From the NCBI GenBank assembly GCA_964395315.1, contig CAYNBI010000012.1, positions 1 through 52,691 on the forward strand: DNA of 52,691 nt, given 5' to 3'. Below, one piece after another: positions 14,952 through 24,981 of this stretch. Origin of the DNA: CAVORB01 sp964395315. Its GTDB lineage: Bacteria > Pseudomonadota > Gammaproteobacteria > Chromatiales > Chromatiaceae. Below the pieces are notes generated by a model. The model searched no databases. It saw nothing but the letters and a program-made list of their open reading frames with translations, and was not told the DNA's origin. Both the position numbers and the translations under genes were made by a program. The stretch's first letter is position 1. Each line of letters starts with the position of its first letter.

Positions 14952-15683
14952 TCAGCGTCTACCGCGCCGGCGCAGCGTTTCGATCAGGACCTCCTTGTTC
15001 TGATAGCGAACGTCCTTGCCCTTGGCGATGAAGATGACCTGCTCGGCAATGTTGCCGGCATGCTGGCCGATGCGCTCCAGGGCGCGGAGGGCAAATACCA
15101 GGTCCACCAGCTGACCGACGAGGGAGCTGTCCTCCAGCACGAAGGTCATCAAATGCCGCAGACCCGCCTCGAACTCCTCGTCGAGCCTGTGATCGTCCGC
15201 AAACACATCCAGCGCCCGTTCCACTTCGAGCTGATTCAGCGCCTCGAGACTGCGCTCCAGCATCGAGCGGGCCACCTCGTCGAGACGCCGTACATGGTGC
15301 AGGATCCTGGACGCAGGCTGTTGGCCGTCGCGCTCGAGGAGGCGGATCACGCACCAGGCGATCTGCTCGGCCTTGTCCCCCGCTCGCTCCAGGTCGCCAA
15401 CCACCTTGGACAAGGCGAGGACGAGGCGCAGATCGAGGGCGGCGGGCTGGCGTTTGGCGATCAGACTGAATATGGCGTCGTCGGTGTCGAGCTCGAAGTG
15501 GTCGACCCTTGGCTCCCCGTCCACCACCTGGCGCGCCAGGCCCGGGTTGCCCTCGACCAACGCATTCACCGCCATCCGTGTCTGCTCGAGTACGTACTCC
15601 CCCATCTCGAGCACGAGTCCGCGAACGCGCCCGAGCTCCTGGTCGTAGGCGTGGACCGTGTGGCCTTTGGTGACGTCGTTCAT
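14952..15683 (-). CDS. phoU: Phosphate-signalling protein PhoU
   Basis: A 243-aa all-helical protein with two PhoU repeats. Each contains the E/D-x3-D metal-binding pattern: DLRLVLALSKVVGDLERAGDKAEQIA in the first and LVFALRALERIGQHAGNIAEQV in the second. PhoU represses the PhoR-PhoB system when phosphate is plentiful and restrains Pst uptake. It is the last gene of pstSCAB-phoU, 72 bp after pstB, the standard arrangement. Confidence 0.94.
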   Translation of the reverse strand: MNDVTKGHTVHAYDQELGRVRGLVLEMGEYVLEQTRMAVNALVEGNPGLARQVVDGEPRVDHFELDTDDAIFSLIAKRQPAALDLRLVLALSKVVGDLERAGDKAEQIAWCVIRLLERDGQQPASRILHHVRRLDEVARSMLERSLEALNQLEVERALDVFADDHRLDEEFEAGLRHLMTFVLEDSSLVGQLVDLVFALRALERIGQHAGNIAEQVIFIAKGKDVRYQNKEVLIETLRRRGRR

Positions 15684-15755
15684 GATTGCTGCAACACCGT
15701 TAAGGGACGTAAATCTGCTCGCGCGGTCTCGAGCCTCGGGACCATCGGTCGGGCC

Positions 15756-16619
<864 letters not shown>

Positions 16620-16656
16620 CGCGTCTCTCCTCGTCTCGTGTCAGATTCGCCGGCGT

Positions 16657-17973
16657 CTACCACCGGCGCTCGAAGCGCCTTCTCAACAGCACGGCGGTCA
16701 GGTTCATCAGGATCAGGAACCCGAGCAGCACCATGATCGCCGCCGACGTCCGCTCCACGAACCCGCGCTCGGGGCTGTCCGCCCACAGGAAGATCTGCAC
16801 CGGGAGCACGGTCGCGGGGTCCGTCACGCCGCCGGGAATGTCAACGATGAATGCGATCATGCCGATCATCAGCAGCGGCGCCGTCTCCCCCAGGGCCTGG
16901 GCCATGCCGATGATGGTGCCGGTCAGCATGCCCGGCATGGCGAGCGGCAGCACGTGATGGAGCTGGGTCTGCAGGGGCGAGGCGCCGACGCCGAGCGCGG
17001 CCTCGCGGATCGAGGGCGGAACCGACTTGAGCGCCGCCCGGCTGGCGATGATGATGGTGGGCAGGGTCATCAGGGTCAGCACCAGCGCCCCGATCAGGGG
17101 CGTGGAGCGCGGAACGCCGAAGAAGTTGATGAACACCGCGAGCCCGAGCAGGCCGAACACAATCGAGGGCACCGCCGCCAGGTTGTTGATGTTGACCTCG
17201 ATCAGGTCGGTCCAGCGGTTCTTGGGGGCGAACTCTTCCAGATACAGGGCCGCGCCCACGGCGATCGGAAAGGACAGCAGCAGGGTCAACAGCAGGGTAT
17301 AGAAGGAGCCCACCAGGGCGCCCGCGATGCCCGCGAGCTCGGGCTCCCGGCTGGCCCCCTTGGTGAAGAAGATGGTGTTGAAACGCCGCTCCAGCCTGCC
17401 CTCGGCCACGAGCGCGTCCACCCAGCCCAGGGTCTGATCCTTCACGCGGCGCTCGGACTCCGGCACGTCGCGGTCGATGTGCCCCTTGACCAGCATGTCG
17501 ATATCGTCGTTGGCGAGCAGCCAGACCTCGGCGACGGTCCCGGTCTTCTCCGGCTGCGCGGCGATCAACTCCCGCAACTGTTGCGGCGCGCCGGGGCTGA
17601 CGAGCTGGTAGAGCGCGCGCAGGTCGCGGCGTCCCTGAACGTCGGAAAACTTCGCCTTGAGGGCGTCACGGATGAGCTTCTGGTAGTCCGCACAGGACGG
17701 GATGCCGGGTTTGCCCAGGCACTCGCGATCGATCTCCTCCGCGGCGAAGTTGATCGGCAGCTGGATGTAGGTCTGCTGAAAGGCCGTGTAGCCCTTGCCG
17801 ATGATGTCCACGAACAAAATGGCGACAAAGGCCAGGCCCAGAACGACGGCCCCCATGCCCATGAGGCGGAACCGTTTCTCGGCCGCGTAGCGGCGCGCCA
17901 GGCTGGCGTTGACGATGTCGATGGTGCGCGCGGCCGGCGCGCCACCGCCCGCGCTGGATGCTTGATTATTCAT
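16657..17973 (-). CDS. pstA: Phosphate ABC transporter permease PstA (extended form)
   Basis: A 438-aa inner-membrane permease. The C-terminal ~250 residues are the six-helix PstA-type permease domain, including the EAALGVGASPLQTQ coupling loop and GETAPLL. The N-terminal ~170 residues form one helix plus a periplasmic, substrate-protein-like extension (DUF3333-type) seen in longer PstA proteins; E. coli PstA has about 296 residues. Its start overlaps the pstC stop by 8 bp, which points to translational coupling. Confidence 0.93.
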   Translation of the reverse strand: MNNQASSAGGGAPAARTIDIVNASLARRYAAEKRFRLMGMGAVVLGLAFVAILFVDIIGKGYTAFQQTYIQLPINFAAEEIDRECLGKPGIPSCADYQKLIRDALKAKFSDVQGRRDLRALYQLVSPGAPQQLRELIAAQPEKTGTVAEVWLLANDDIDMLVKGHIDRDVPESERRVKDQTLGWVDALVAEGRLERRFNTIFFTKGASREPELAGIAGALVGSFYTLLLTLLLSFPIAVGAALYLEEFAPKNRWTDLIEVNINNLAAVPSIVFGLLGLAVFINFFGVPRSTPLIGALVLTLMTLPTIIIASRAALKSVPPSIREAALGVGASPLQTQLHHVLPLAMPGMLTGTIIGMAQALGETAPLLMIGMIAFIVDIPGGVTDPATVLPVQIFLWADSPERGFVERTSAAIMVLLGFLILMNLTAVLLRRRFERRW

Positions 17974-19357
17974 ACTGTTCCCGGTACTTGCGCACGATGT
18001 GCAGGGCGATCACGTTCAGGGTCAGGGTGACGACGAAGAGCGTGAGCCCGAGCGCGAAGGCGGCCAGGGTCTTCGGGCTGTCGAACTCCTGATCCCCGGT
18101 CAGCAAGGTGACGATCTGCACCGTCACCGTGGTTACCGCCTCCAACGGGTTCCAGGTCAGGTTCGCGGACATGCCGGCGGCCATGACCACGATCATGGTC
18201 TCGCCGATGGCGCGGGACACGGCGAGCAGGACCCCGCCGACAATGCCGGGCAGCGCGGCGGGCAAAATGACCCGTTTGACCGTCTCGGACTGCGTGGCGC
18301 CCAGGGCGTAGGAGCCGTCGCGCATCGCCTGGGGAACGGCGTTGATGACGTCGTCCGAAAGCGAGGACACGAAGGGGATGATCATGATGCCCATCACCAG
18401 TCCCGCCGCAAGGGCGCTCTCCGAGGCGACGTCCAGCCCCACCGAGGCCCCCAGCTCGCGGATGAGGGGCGCGACGGTCAGCGCGGCGAAGAATCCATAG
18501 ACGACGGTCGGGATGCCGGCGAGGACCTCGAGCACCGGCTTCGCGGTCGCCCGCACCTTGCTCGGCGCGTACTCCGAGAGGTAGATGGCGGCCATCAGGC
18601 CGATGGGCACCGCCACCGCCATCGCGATCAGGGAGATCAAAAGGGTGCCCGCGAACAGGGGCACCGCGCCGAAGGCGCCGGACGCGCCGACCTGATCCGC
18701 CCGGAGCGCGATCTGCGGGCTCCATTCCGTGCCGAGAAAGAATTCGGCTATGGAAACCTTCTGAAAGAAGAGGACGGACTCGAAGACCACGGACAGCACG
18801 ATGCCCAAGGTGGTCAGAATGGCGATCGAGGAGAAGACCACCAGGATCACCATCACCGTGGACTCCACGCGATTGCGCGCCCGCAGCGCCGGGCTCGTCC
18901 TGCTCCGGGCGATGGAGAGGCCACCGACGGCCACGGCAAGGCACAGAACCCAGAGTGCGATGTTGGCGAGAGACTGCAGGCGCGCGTAATGGTCCGCGGC
19001 GGCCTGTAACTCGGGCGTCACCTCACCCGAGACGATGTTTCCCGTCGCCAGATTCTGAATGTCGTTGACGAGCAGGCCGACGCGCCCGTCCGAGAGTCCG
19101 GCGGTCATCTCCGCCGGAAGCGCGGCCTTCATCAGGCTGGTTACGATCGCGTCCTGAAAGCCGAGCCAGAACCCGAACAGGAGCAAGGCGGGCATCCCCG
19201 CCCACAAGGCGGCGTAGAAGCCATAGTAGCCAGGCAGAGAGTGCAGGGTCTTGATCTTCGCCGCACCGCCCGCCACGGACACGGCTCGCCGGTAGCCGAA
19301 ATGGTAGGCCAGCGCCATGAAGCCGAGGAGGACGAGGAGCAGGACGGACGACTGCAT
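17966..19357 (-). CDS. pstC: Phosphate ABC transporter permease PstC (extended form)
   Basis: A 463-aa permease partner of PstA. Helices at the N-terminus are followed by a soluble insertion (residues 50-125), then the permease domain with SYALGATQSETVKRVILPAA as coupling loop and SRAIGETMIV downstream. It is longer than E. coli PstC (about 319 residues) because of the N-terminal two-helix module, matching the long PstA next door, so the pair is probably a co-adapted long-form type. 98 bp after pstS. Confidence 0.93.
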   Translation of the reverse strand: MQSSVLLLVLLGFMALAYHFGYRRAVSVAGGAAKIKTLHSLPGYYGFYAALWAGMPALLLFGFWLGFQDAIVTSLMKAALPAEMTAGLSDGRVGLLVNDIQNLATGNIVSGEVTPELQAAADHYARLQSLANIALWVLCLAVAVGGLSIARSRTSPALRARNRVESTVMVILVVFSSIAILTTLGIVLSVVFESVLFFQKVSIAEFFLGTEWSPQIALRADQVGASGAFGAVPLFAGTLLISLIAMAVAVPIGLMAAIYLSEYAPSKVRATAKPVLEVLAGIPTVVYGFFAALTVAPLIRELGASVGLDVASESALAAGLVMGIMIIPFVSSLSDDVINAVPQAMRDGSYALGATQSETVKRVILPAALPGIVGGVLLAVSRAIGETMIVVMAAGMSANLTWNPLEAVTTVTVQIVTLLTGDQEFDSPKTLAAFALGLTLFVVTLTLNVIALHIVRKYREQYE

Positions 19358-19455
19358 GCTGGGAGACCCGTTCTCAAGACGATGATGCCAGCGGCCCTGC
19401 GCGGGCCGCCGGCAATGCCGACACCGGGTAAGTGAGACCGGCTATCCGCGGATAC

Positions 19456-20502
19456 CTACTTCTCGGGCGCGCTCATCGGCTCCATGCCCTGGGCCGACGC
19501 GGCGACCTTGGCCCGCATGTCGTCCGGCAAGGGAATCAGGCCCTTGTCGGCGAGATAGCCCTCCGGTCCCCAGGCCTTGTCGCTGGTGAACTCGGTGACG
19601 TACTCCTCGATTCCGGGGATGGTCCCGACGTGGGCCTTCTTGACGTAGAAGAACAGCGAGCGGGAGACCGGATAGTCACCGCTGGAGATGGTTTCAAAAG
19701 TAGGCTCGACGCCGTTGACCTTGGAGCCCTGGATCTTGTCGGCATTCTGGTCGAGGAAGCTGAAGCCGAAGATGCCCAGCGCGTTCGGGTTGGCCTCCAG
19801 CTTCTGCACGATCAGGTTGTCGTTCTCGCCGGCCTCGATATAGGCCCCGTCCTCGCGCACGCCGTGGCACACGGCCTTGTGCTTGTCCTTGTCGGTCTTC
19901 TTCAGCGCCTTGATCGAGTCGATACTGTCGCAGCCCGCCTCCATCGCCAACTCCACAAAGGCATCCCGGGTACCGGATGTCGGCGGCGGACCCAGCACCT
20001 CGATCTTGGCGTCCGGTAAGGAGTCGTTGACCTCCTTCCAGGTCTTGTAGGGGTTGGCGACCAGCTTCTCGCCGTCCCGGGGATCGGGCACATCCTTCGC
20101 CAGGGCCAGGAAGATGTCCTTCGGGGTCAGGTCGAGCTGCGGGGCCTCCTTGGAACTGGCGATGGCGATGCCGTCGTAGCCGATCTTGACCTCGACGATC
20201 TCCTTGACGCCGCTGGCCTGACAGGCATCGAACTCAGACCCCTTTATGCGGCGCGAGGAGTTCGTGATGTCCGGGTGGTCGACGCCAACGCCCGAGCAGA
20301 ACAGCTTGAGCCCGCCGCCTGAGCCCGTGGACTCGATCTTCGGGGTCTTGAACGCGCTGCTGCGGCCGAAGTTCTCGGCCACGGTGGTCGCGAACGGAAA
20401 GACGGTGGACGAGCCGACGACCGTGATGTAGTCGCGGGCCAGGGCTTGCGCGCTGAACGAAACCGCGACGGCGGTCGCGGTGACGACGAGCTTGGTTCTC
20501 AT
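19456..20502 (-). CDS. pstS: Phosphate-binding periplasmic protein PstS
   Basis: A 348-aa phosphate-binding protein with a signal peptide (residues 1-22, ALA-RDY). The family phosphate-site pattern is present: VVGSSTVFPFATTVAENF, then ESTGSGGGLKLFCSG and ITNSSRRIKGSE, with GPPPTSGTRDAF further on. First gene of the pst-phoU operon. The upstream region holds a Pho-box-like array and a hairpin that includes the ribosome site, both described separately. Confidence 0.94.
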   Translation of the reverse strand: MRTKLVVTATAVAVSFSAQALARDYITVVGSSTVFPFATTVAENFGRSSAFKTPKIESTGSGGGLKLFCSGVGVDHPDITNSSRRIKGSEFDACQASGVKEIVEVKIGYDGIAIASSKEAPQLDLTPKDIFLALAKDVPDPRDGEKLVANPYKTWKEVNDSLPDAKIEVLGPPPTSGTRDAFVELAMEAGCDSIDSIKALKKTDKDKHKAVCHGVREDGAYIEAGENDNLIVQKLEANPNALGIFGFSFLDQNADKIQGSKVNGVEPTFETISSGDYPVSRSLFFYVKKAHVGTIPGIEEYVTEFTSDKAWGPEGYLADKGLIPLPDDMRAKVAASAQGMEPMSAPEK

Positions 20503-20509
20503 GATCCAT

Positions 20510-20554
20510 CTCCCGACAGAGTGACTGAATTCCGGGCGGAATTCTCTCGTCGGG
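20510..20554 (-). promoter_or_regulatory. Leader hairpin covering the pstS ribosome-binding site
   Basis: Nested inverted repeats lie directly before pstS. Inner arms GAATTCCG (20527-20534) and CGGAATTC (20537-20544) flank 2 nt; outer arms CCCGAC (20512-20517) and GTCGGG (20549-20554) also pair. In the minus-strand mRNA the outer 3' arm contains the GGGAG ribosome site (20514-20510) that precedes the ATG by 7 nt, so the fold would mask it. Regulation by this structure is inference. Confidence 0.5.
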
Positions 20555-20589
20555 AGGTTGTGATTTAATGACCCGGACGTGGAGCTTTG

Positions 20590-20618
20590 GTGAAGGGTTT
20601 ATTAACGTTCAATGAAAC
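20590..20618 (-). promoter_or_regulatory. Pho-box-like repeat array upstream of pstS
   Basis: Three 7-bp units at exact 11-bp periodicity on the minus strand: GTTTCAT (20618-20612), CGTTAAT (20607-20601) and CCTTCAC (20596-20590). The PhoB consensus is CTGTCAT repeated every 11 bp; matches are 5, 4 and 4 of 7. Position about 90-115 bp upstream of pstS and the downstream operon make PhoB control likely. Confidence 0.5.
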
Positions 20619-20633
20619 TCTAAACCTTCCAGT

Positions 20634-21017
20634 TCAACGCAACCCGCTGAGCATACGGACCAGATCCATGGTCGCGGCGAAGAAGTCCTCCTTCTGATGA
20701 CCGCCGCACCAGGCGCGTATGCGACGCATCGCGGAATCGATGTCGGCCCCCTGCAGGACGTCCTTGCCCGTTGCCAGGTTGAGCCCGGAGATGAACCCCG
20801 TCAGCCAGTCCTCGTAGCGGCGATACTCCCACGCCAGCAGATCGTCCCCCGCCTCGTTGCCGGTCGCGGCGGAGAGATACTGGTCGCAGGTCTTGATCCC
20901 ATAGCCCCACAGCGGCGGCAGCTTGTCCGCGCGGACGGGGCCCGCCCCTCCCAGCAGGCCGCCGGAGAGCAATACGGCTGCGGCGAGGCATCGGTACCGA
21001 ACAATGGATTTCATCAT
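20634..21017 (-). CDS. Small periplasmic hypothetical protein
   Basis: A 127-aa exported protein with signal peptide residues 1-30 (cleavage near VRA-DKL). The mature part has exactly two cysteines (in KTCDQYL and RAWCGGH), suggesting a disulfide, and a helical EYRRYEDWLTGFISGLN segment. The layout is loosely like small Rap1a/HdeA-type periplasmic proteins, but the resemblance is weak. The ATG at 21017 has GAGGAAG nine nt upstream; a TTG at 21035 is possible. Separated from pstS by 131 bp with the Pho box between, so it probably has its own promoter. Confidence 0.7.
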   Translation of the reverse strand: MMKSIVRYRCLAAAVLLSGGLLGGAGPVRADKLPPLWGYGIKTCDQYLSAATGNEAGDDLLAWEYRRYEDWLTGFISGLNLATGKDVLQGADIDSAMRRIRAWCGGHQKEDFFAATMDLVRMLSGLR

Positions 21018-21357
21018 CGCGTCATGCTTCCTCAACCGCGAATGTCACCAGTGACGCGACGGTAGGTCGCGACCCCCGCTAGTGGAACTGCAAGCTATCA
21101 CACTTCCGCTGAACCGGCGAAACAAGCCGTTCGCGTTTGCGAGACTGCCGCGCCTCAAGGTTCCACCATCCCGCGGCGCATTCGTTCCATCCCCTCGCCC
21201 GCTCTCATTGTGCATGCGCCGGGGGAGGCGCTGAACTGCGCAACCGACTTCCCCGTATCCGGTACCGGCAGACCGACGCCTCCTCTCGGGTTTCCGATGC
21301 GGTTAACATGACGGTTCGAGGACGACACCCCGACGCCGGCTACTGGGACCCGCATCG
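21018..21357. other. 340-bp divergent intergenic region
   Basis: This gap separates the minus-strand 127-aa gene from the plus-strand SulP gene. It contains two short palindromes, GTCAC-CA-GTGAC near 21045 and GGTCGCGACC near 21065, but no hexamer pair I would call a promoter and no coding frame with a ribosome site. Confidence 0.4.
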
Positions 21358-23115
21358 ATGACCACCGACAACGCACAAACCGCTTCGCTCGTCGACCGGC
21401 TCGGCCGATTCGCGCCCGGCCTTCCGGCGCTGTTGCGCTACCGCAAGGAGGACCTGCCGCACGACCTCGTCGCTGGCTTGTCGGTCGCGGCCGTTGCCCT
21501 GCCGGTGGGTGTTGCCTATGCGCAGCTCGCCGGATTCAGTCCGGTGGTGGGACTCTACTCCAGCATTCTGCCCCTCGCGGCCTATGCCCTGTTCGGCACC
21601 TCGCGCCAGCTCATCGTCGGCCCAGACGCCGCCACCTGCGCCCTGGTGGCAGCGGCCGTGGCGCCGCTGGCGGCAGGGGACGAGAACCTCTACCTGTCCC
21701 TGTCCATGGCCCTGGCCTTTCTTGCCGGGATCTTCTGCATCGGCGCCAGCTTCCTGCGCCTCGGCGCACTCGCCGACTTTCTGTCCCGCCCCATCCTGGT
21801 TGGTTTTCTCAATGGAATCTCGCTGCACATCATCCTCGGGCAGATCGGCAAGGTCTTCGGCTTCGACCTGGGCGCGCCGGGCATCCTCCCCCGGTCGCTG
21901 GAGCTCGTAACCAGGCTGGGCGAGACCCATTGGCCAACCCTGGCCGTTGGCACGTGCGCCTTCGGGGTGTTGGTGTTCTCGCCCCGCCTTTTCCCGCGGT
22001 TGCCGGCAGCGCTGATCGCCATTGTCGTCGCTGGCATGGTGGTGGCCCTTCTCGGCCTGGACGCGCAAGGGGTACAGACCGTCGGCGCGTTACCAGCCGG
22101 ACTGCCGGAGCTGCGACTGCCCGACCTGTCGCTGGACGTACTGGAGTCCTTGGCCGCCGCGGCCGCGGGCATCGCGCTGATGAGCTTCTCCAGCGCCATG
22201 CTCACCGCGCGCAGCTTCGCCGCCAAGAACCGCTACGACATCGACGTCGACCGCGAGTTCTCGGCCCTCGGCGCCGCCAATATCGCTTCCGCCTTGTCCC
22301 AGGGCTTCGCCATCAGCGGGGCCGACTCTCGCACCGCCATGAGCGATTCCGCGGGCGGTCGGACCCAGGTCACGGGCCTGGTATCCGCCGCGACCATCGC
22401 GGTGGTGCTGGTGTTTCTCACTGATCCCCTGCAGTACGTCCCCATCGCCGCCCTGGGGGCGGTGCTGATCAAAGCGTCCCTGGGGCTGATGGACATCGCG
22501 TTCCTCAGGCGGCTCTATCGGCTGGACAAGCGCGAGCTGGCCATCTCCGTCATCGCCACCCTCGGGGTCGTCTGGATCGGCGCCATCGACGCCATCCTGT
22601 TCGCCGTCGCCCTGTCGCTGATCCGCTTCGTGCAGATCGTCGCCCGCCCGCGCGTCGAGCTACTGGGGAAGGTGAAGGGTTATGCGGGGTTCCACCCGAT
22701 CCAGCACCATTCCAAGGCCAGGACGGATGAGGGCCTGGTCATGTTCCGCTTCAATGCCTCGATCGTCTTTTTCAACGCCCCCTATTTCAAGCGTCAGGCC
22801 CTGAAGGCGATCGAGGACGCCGGCCCGCAGCTCAAGTGGTTCGTGATCGACGCCCTCCCGATCACCGGGTCGGACATCACCGGACTCTATGCCCTCAACG
22901 ATGTCCACGAGGAGCTGCGCCGTCGCGGCGCCGAGCTGGTGATCGCCGGCCGTCGCACCCAGGCGATCAAGTGGCTCGAATCGGTGGGCATGGCCGAGGA
23001 GGAGCTCGCGGACCGTTTCTTCCCCACGCTGCGGCAGGCGGCACGGGCCTACAAGACCCAGTTCCCCCGCGAGCCTGCCGGGCAACCCGAGAATGCGACC
23101 GCGCCCGCGGCATAG
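21358..23115 (+). CDS. SulP-family anion transporter with STAS domain
   Basis: A 585-aa inner-membrane transporter. Residues 20-430 hold the 12-14 hydrophobic segments of the SulP core, with VAALPVGVAYAQLAGFSPVVGLYSSILP as the conserved first-helix region (quoted in part) and an SGADSRTAMSDSAGG segment. Residues 440-565 form a STAS domain (FRFNASIVFFNAPYFK, then VIDALPITGSDITGLYAL). SulP proteins move sulfate, bicarbonate, molybdate or dicarboxylates; the substrate cannot be read here. Single gene on the plus strand. The final 20 residues are Pro/Ala-rich. Confidence 0.9.
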   Translation: MTTDNAQTASLVDRLGRFAPGLPALLRYRKEDLPHDLVAGLSVAAVALPVGVAYAQLAGFSPVVGLYSSILPLAAYALFGTSRQLIVGPDAATCALVAAAVAPLAAGDENLYLSLSMALAFLAGIFCIGASFLRLGALADFLSRPILVGFLNGISLHIILGQIGKVFGFDLGAPGILPRSLELVTRLGETHWPTLAVGTCAFGVLVFSPRLFPRLPAALIAIVVAGMVVALLGLDAQGVQTVGALPAGLPELRLPDLSLDVLESLAAAAAGIALMSFSSAMLTARSFAAKNRYDIDVDREFSALGAANIASALSQGFAISGADSRTAMSDSAGGRTQVTGLVSAATIAVVLVFLTDPLQYVPIAALGAVLIKASLGLMDIAFLRRLYRLDKRELAISVIATLGVVWIGAIDAILFAVALSLIRFVQIVARPRVELLGKVKGYAGFHPIQHHSKARTDEGLVMFRFNASIVFFNAPYFKRQALKAIEDAGPQLKWFVIDALPITGSDITGLYALNDVHEELRRRGAELVIAGRRTQAIKWLESVGMAEEELADRFFPTLRQAARAYKTQFPREPAGQPENATAPAA

Positions 23116-23174
23116 ACGCTACGCCGACCGCCTCGGGAATCGTGGATCGAACGAGACGCGGGGCCGGGATACGG

Positions 23175-23780
23175 TCAGCTACCTGACTCGCCAGCCTGTG
23201 CCGATTCGAATCGGCTGATGATGTTGGTCACGAACTCCTCCGAGTAACCCGCGAGGAAGCACCAGAACAGGAGCTTCGCGTAATCCTGATGGCCCTGCGC
23301 ATGAATCGCGAACAGGTCCATCAGGCTGCCAGCCGAGGCGGCATCGGCACTTGGGTCTACGACGTCCGGGACAAACGTCGGGAACAGGTCCCCTTCCACC
23401 AGCCCCGAGATGAACAAGATGTACAGCAGCAGCGCCAGAATGCCGCCGACCAGCGGCGAGAGCACGACGTAGACCCAGGAGCGGGCGAGCAGCAGCAGGT
23501 CGTCATGGCCCAGCGCCTTCAAGCGCTTCTGCAGGCTGATGAAACCGCCGATGACGCCCGTCAGCAGGACCATCCAGGAGGTCGCCCCGATCAGGTCGTT
23601 ATATCCACCGCTCACCAGATAGGCACCCGCGATCATGACCGCCAGCAAAAGGGTCAAGGCGAGCCAAAGCCGGTTGCTGATGACCTTGATCATCTCCAGG
23701 CGCTCGTCCAGAGGCTCCCGGTAGCTCAGACCGGTCCTGTGCTCGGTCGGCGAGGATGGCTTCTGCGTGGTCTCGGACAT
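23175..23780 (-). CDS. Hypothetical inner-membrane protein
   Basis: A 201-aa protein with a polar N-terminus and three hydrophobic segments (about residues 38-58, 66-86, 103-130), then a C-terminal soluble tail with a YAKLLFWCFLAGYSEEFVTNIISRFE helix-like region. The ATG at 23780 has GAGGAAAAG upstream and is preferred to the longer open frame. The family is not recognised with certainty. Convergent with the SulP gene, 59 bp apart. Confidence 0.75.
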   Translation of the reverse strand: MSETTQKPSSPTEHRTGLSYREPLDERLEMIKVISNRLWLALTLLLAVMIAGAYLVSGGYNDLIGATSWMVLLTGVIGGFISLQKRLKALGHDDLLLLARSWVYVVLSPLVGGILALLLYILFISGLVEGDLFPTFVPDVVDPSADAASAGSLMDLFAIHAQGHQDYAKLLFWCFLAGYSEEFVTNIISRFESAQAGESGS

Positions 23781-24159
23781 GGTTCTTTTCCTCGGCAACA
23801 ATGACGTTGAACTCCAGAGAGCGCGAAGACCAAGGTGTGCGCCGGAAAGCCGGATGGAAACGCGAGCGGCGCTACAAGGCCTCTCGCGGCCGCCCCGTTC
23901 ATCCCTCGCCTGCTGACCGGCCCGGGAGCAAGGAATCCGACCCTTATCGTCAGGATAGGATCCAATCGTCGGCAGGGAAAGGCAACACGGCACGGGCACA
24001 TGCCCGCGAGCAGGTTTTCTTGCGCTTGTGGACGCCGGTTGGGCGAACCGGCGCCGATCAATGCCAACCGGCGGCGGTAACGGATCAGGAGCCGGAAGCG
24101 AGGGCGTTGCGACCGTGAACCGATTGCCGGGGTTTCACGGTTGCCTTCCCTCCGGCCAG
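23781..24159. other. 379-bp intergenic region, nothing assigned
   Basis: Between the membrane-protein gene start and the L,D-transpeptidase stop, open frames exist on both strands but none has both a ribosome site and plausible protein sequence. I see no strong hairpin followed by a T tract and no clear promoter. Confidence 0.4.
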
Positions 24160-24747
24160 CTAGAACACGGGAAACACCGAAGCCATCGGATCGGCGCTCC
24201 GTGCCACCCCCTCTTTCTTCACGACAACGGAGTCACCGACCTTCATGCGGGTAAACAGGAGCCTGGCGTCCTCGTAGTGAAGACGGACGCAGCCATGCGA
24301 GTCGGGGCGACCGGGCATATAGCCTTCGTGGATGAAATAGGGCCCGTGAAACTGGAGCGAATAGGGCATCGGGGTATTCTGGTCGTAGTAGTTCGTGTAC
24401 TTGCTGGAACGCTTGTCCTCGTCCTTGCTCTGCACGCGAAACTTGCCTTTGGGGGTTGGATGCTTTTCCGACCCAGTCGATACCTCGCCACTGGCAAACA
24501 CCCGCCCGTCCTCGACGTATTCGAACGTCTGCGAGTTGAGATAGATCGTCAGGGCACGAGACTTCGCTTTCGGAAGCTGATAGCGAGGGTCGTTCTCCGG
24601 GGCCACCAGTTGGGGACGTTTGGGTTTTGCTTGAGCCTGCGGTTCCGGCTCAGGGGCTACGGGCACTGCGACGGTCTCGGGCTGGCTGGCACAGCCCGCC
24701 CCGAATAGTCCGATCAGAAGAAACGCGTATGTCTTGGAATGGCGCAT
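24160..24747 (-). CDS. L,D-transpeptidase (YkuD-family) lipoprotein
   Basis: A 195-aa envelope protein. The N-terminus is a lipoprotein-type signal with the lipid-attachment cysteine at C19 (LFGAGC). Residues 22-45 are Pro/Glu/Ala-rich. The YkuD catalytic domain spans about 63-180, with H140 and the motif S150-H-G-C153-V-R-L holding the nucleophilic cysteine. Such enzymes form 3-3 peptidoglycan cross-links or attach proteins to peptidoglycan. Length is compact, with no LysM domain. It lies 235 bp downstream of the adenylation-thioesterase gene on the same strand and is probably independent of it. Confidence 0.9.
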   Translation of the reverse strand: MRHSKTYAFLLIGLFGAGCASQPETVAVPVAPEPEPQAQAKPKRPQLVAPENDPRYQLPKAKSRALTIYLNSQTFEYVEDGRVFASGEVSTGSEKHPTPKGKFRVQSKDEDKRSSKYTNYYDQNTPMPYSLQFHGPYFIHEGYMPGRPDSHGCVRLHYEDARLLFTRMKVGDSVVVKKEGVARSADPMASVFPVF

Positions 24748-24981
24748 CGGTCAAGAGCCAGCGACTGTCGGACGAAAGCGAAAACTGACTGTACCGTCCC
24801 TCCCCGCTGCCAACGCGAGGTTGCTGATTCGGACGGGAACAAACCAGGGTCAGCGGAAGTAACATGCAGGATAGGGATCGCGAGCACGTGATTCAACGAA
24901 ACCGCGCCTTTGGCGGATCGGCCAAGCATGGCCCGACCACCCGCGTCGACGACTCTCCACACCTCTCGGGTCCCGTTCAGC

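Noticed and set aside
13313..15031. 572-codon plus-strand open frame
   Set aside because: It runs antisense through the Mut7-C, xthA and phoU genes, all well supported on the minus strand.
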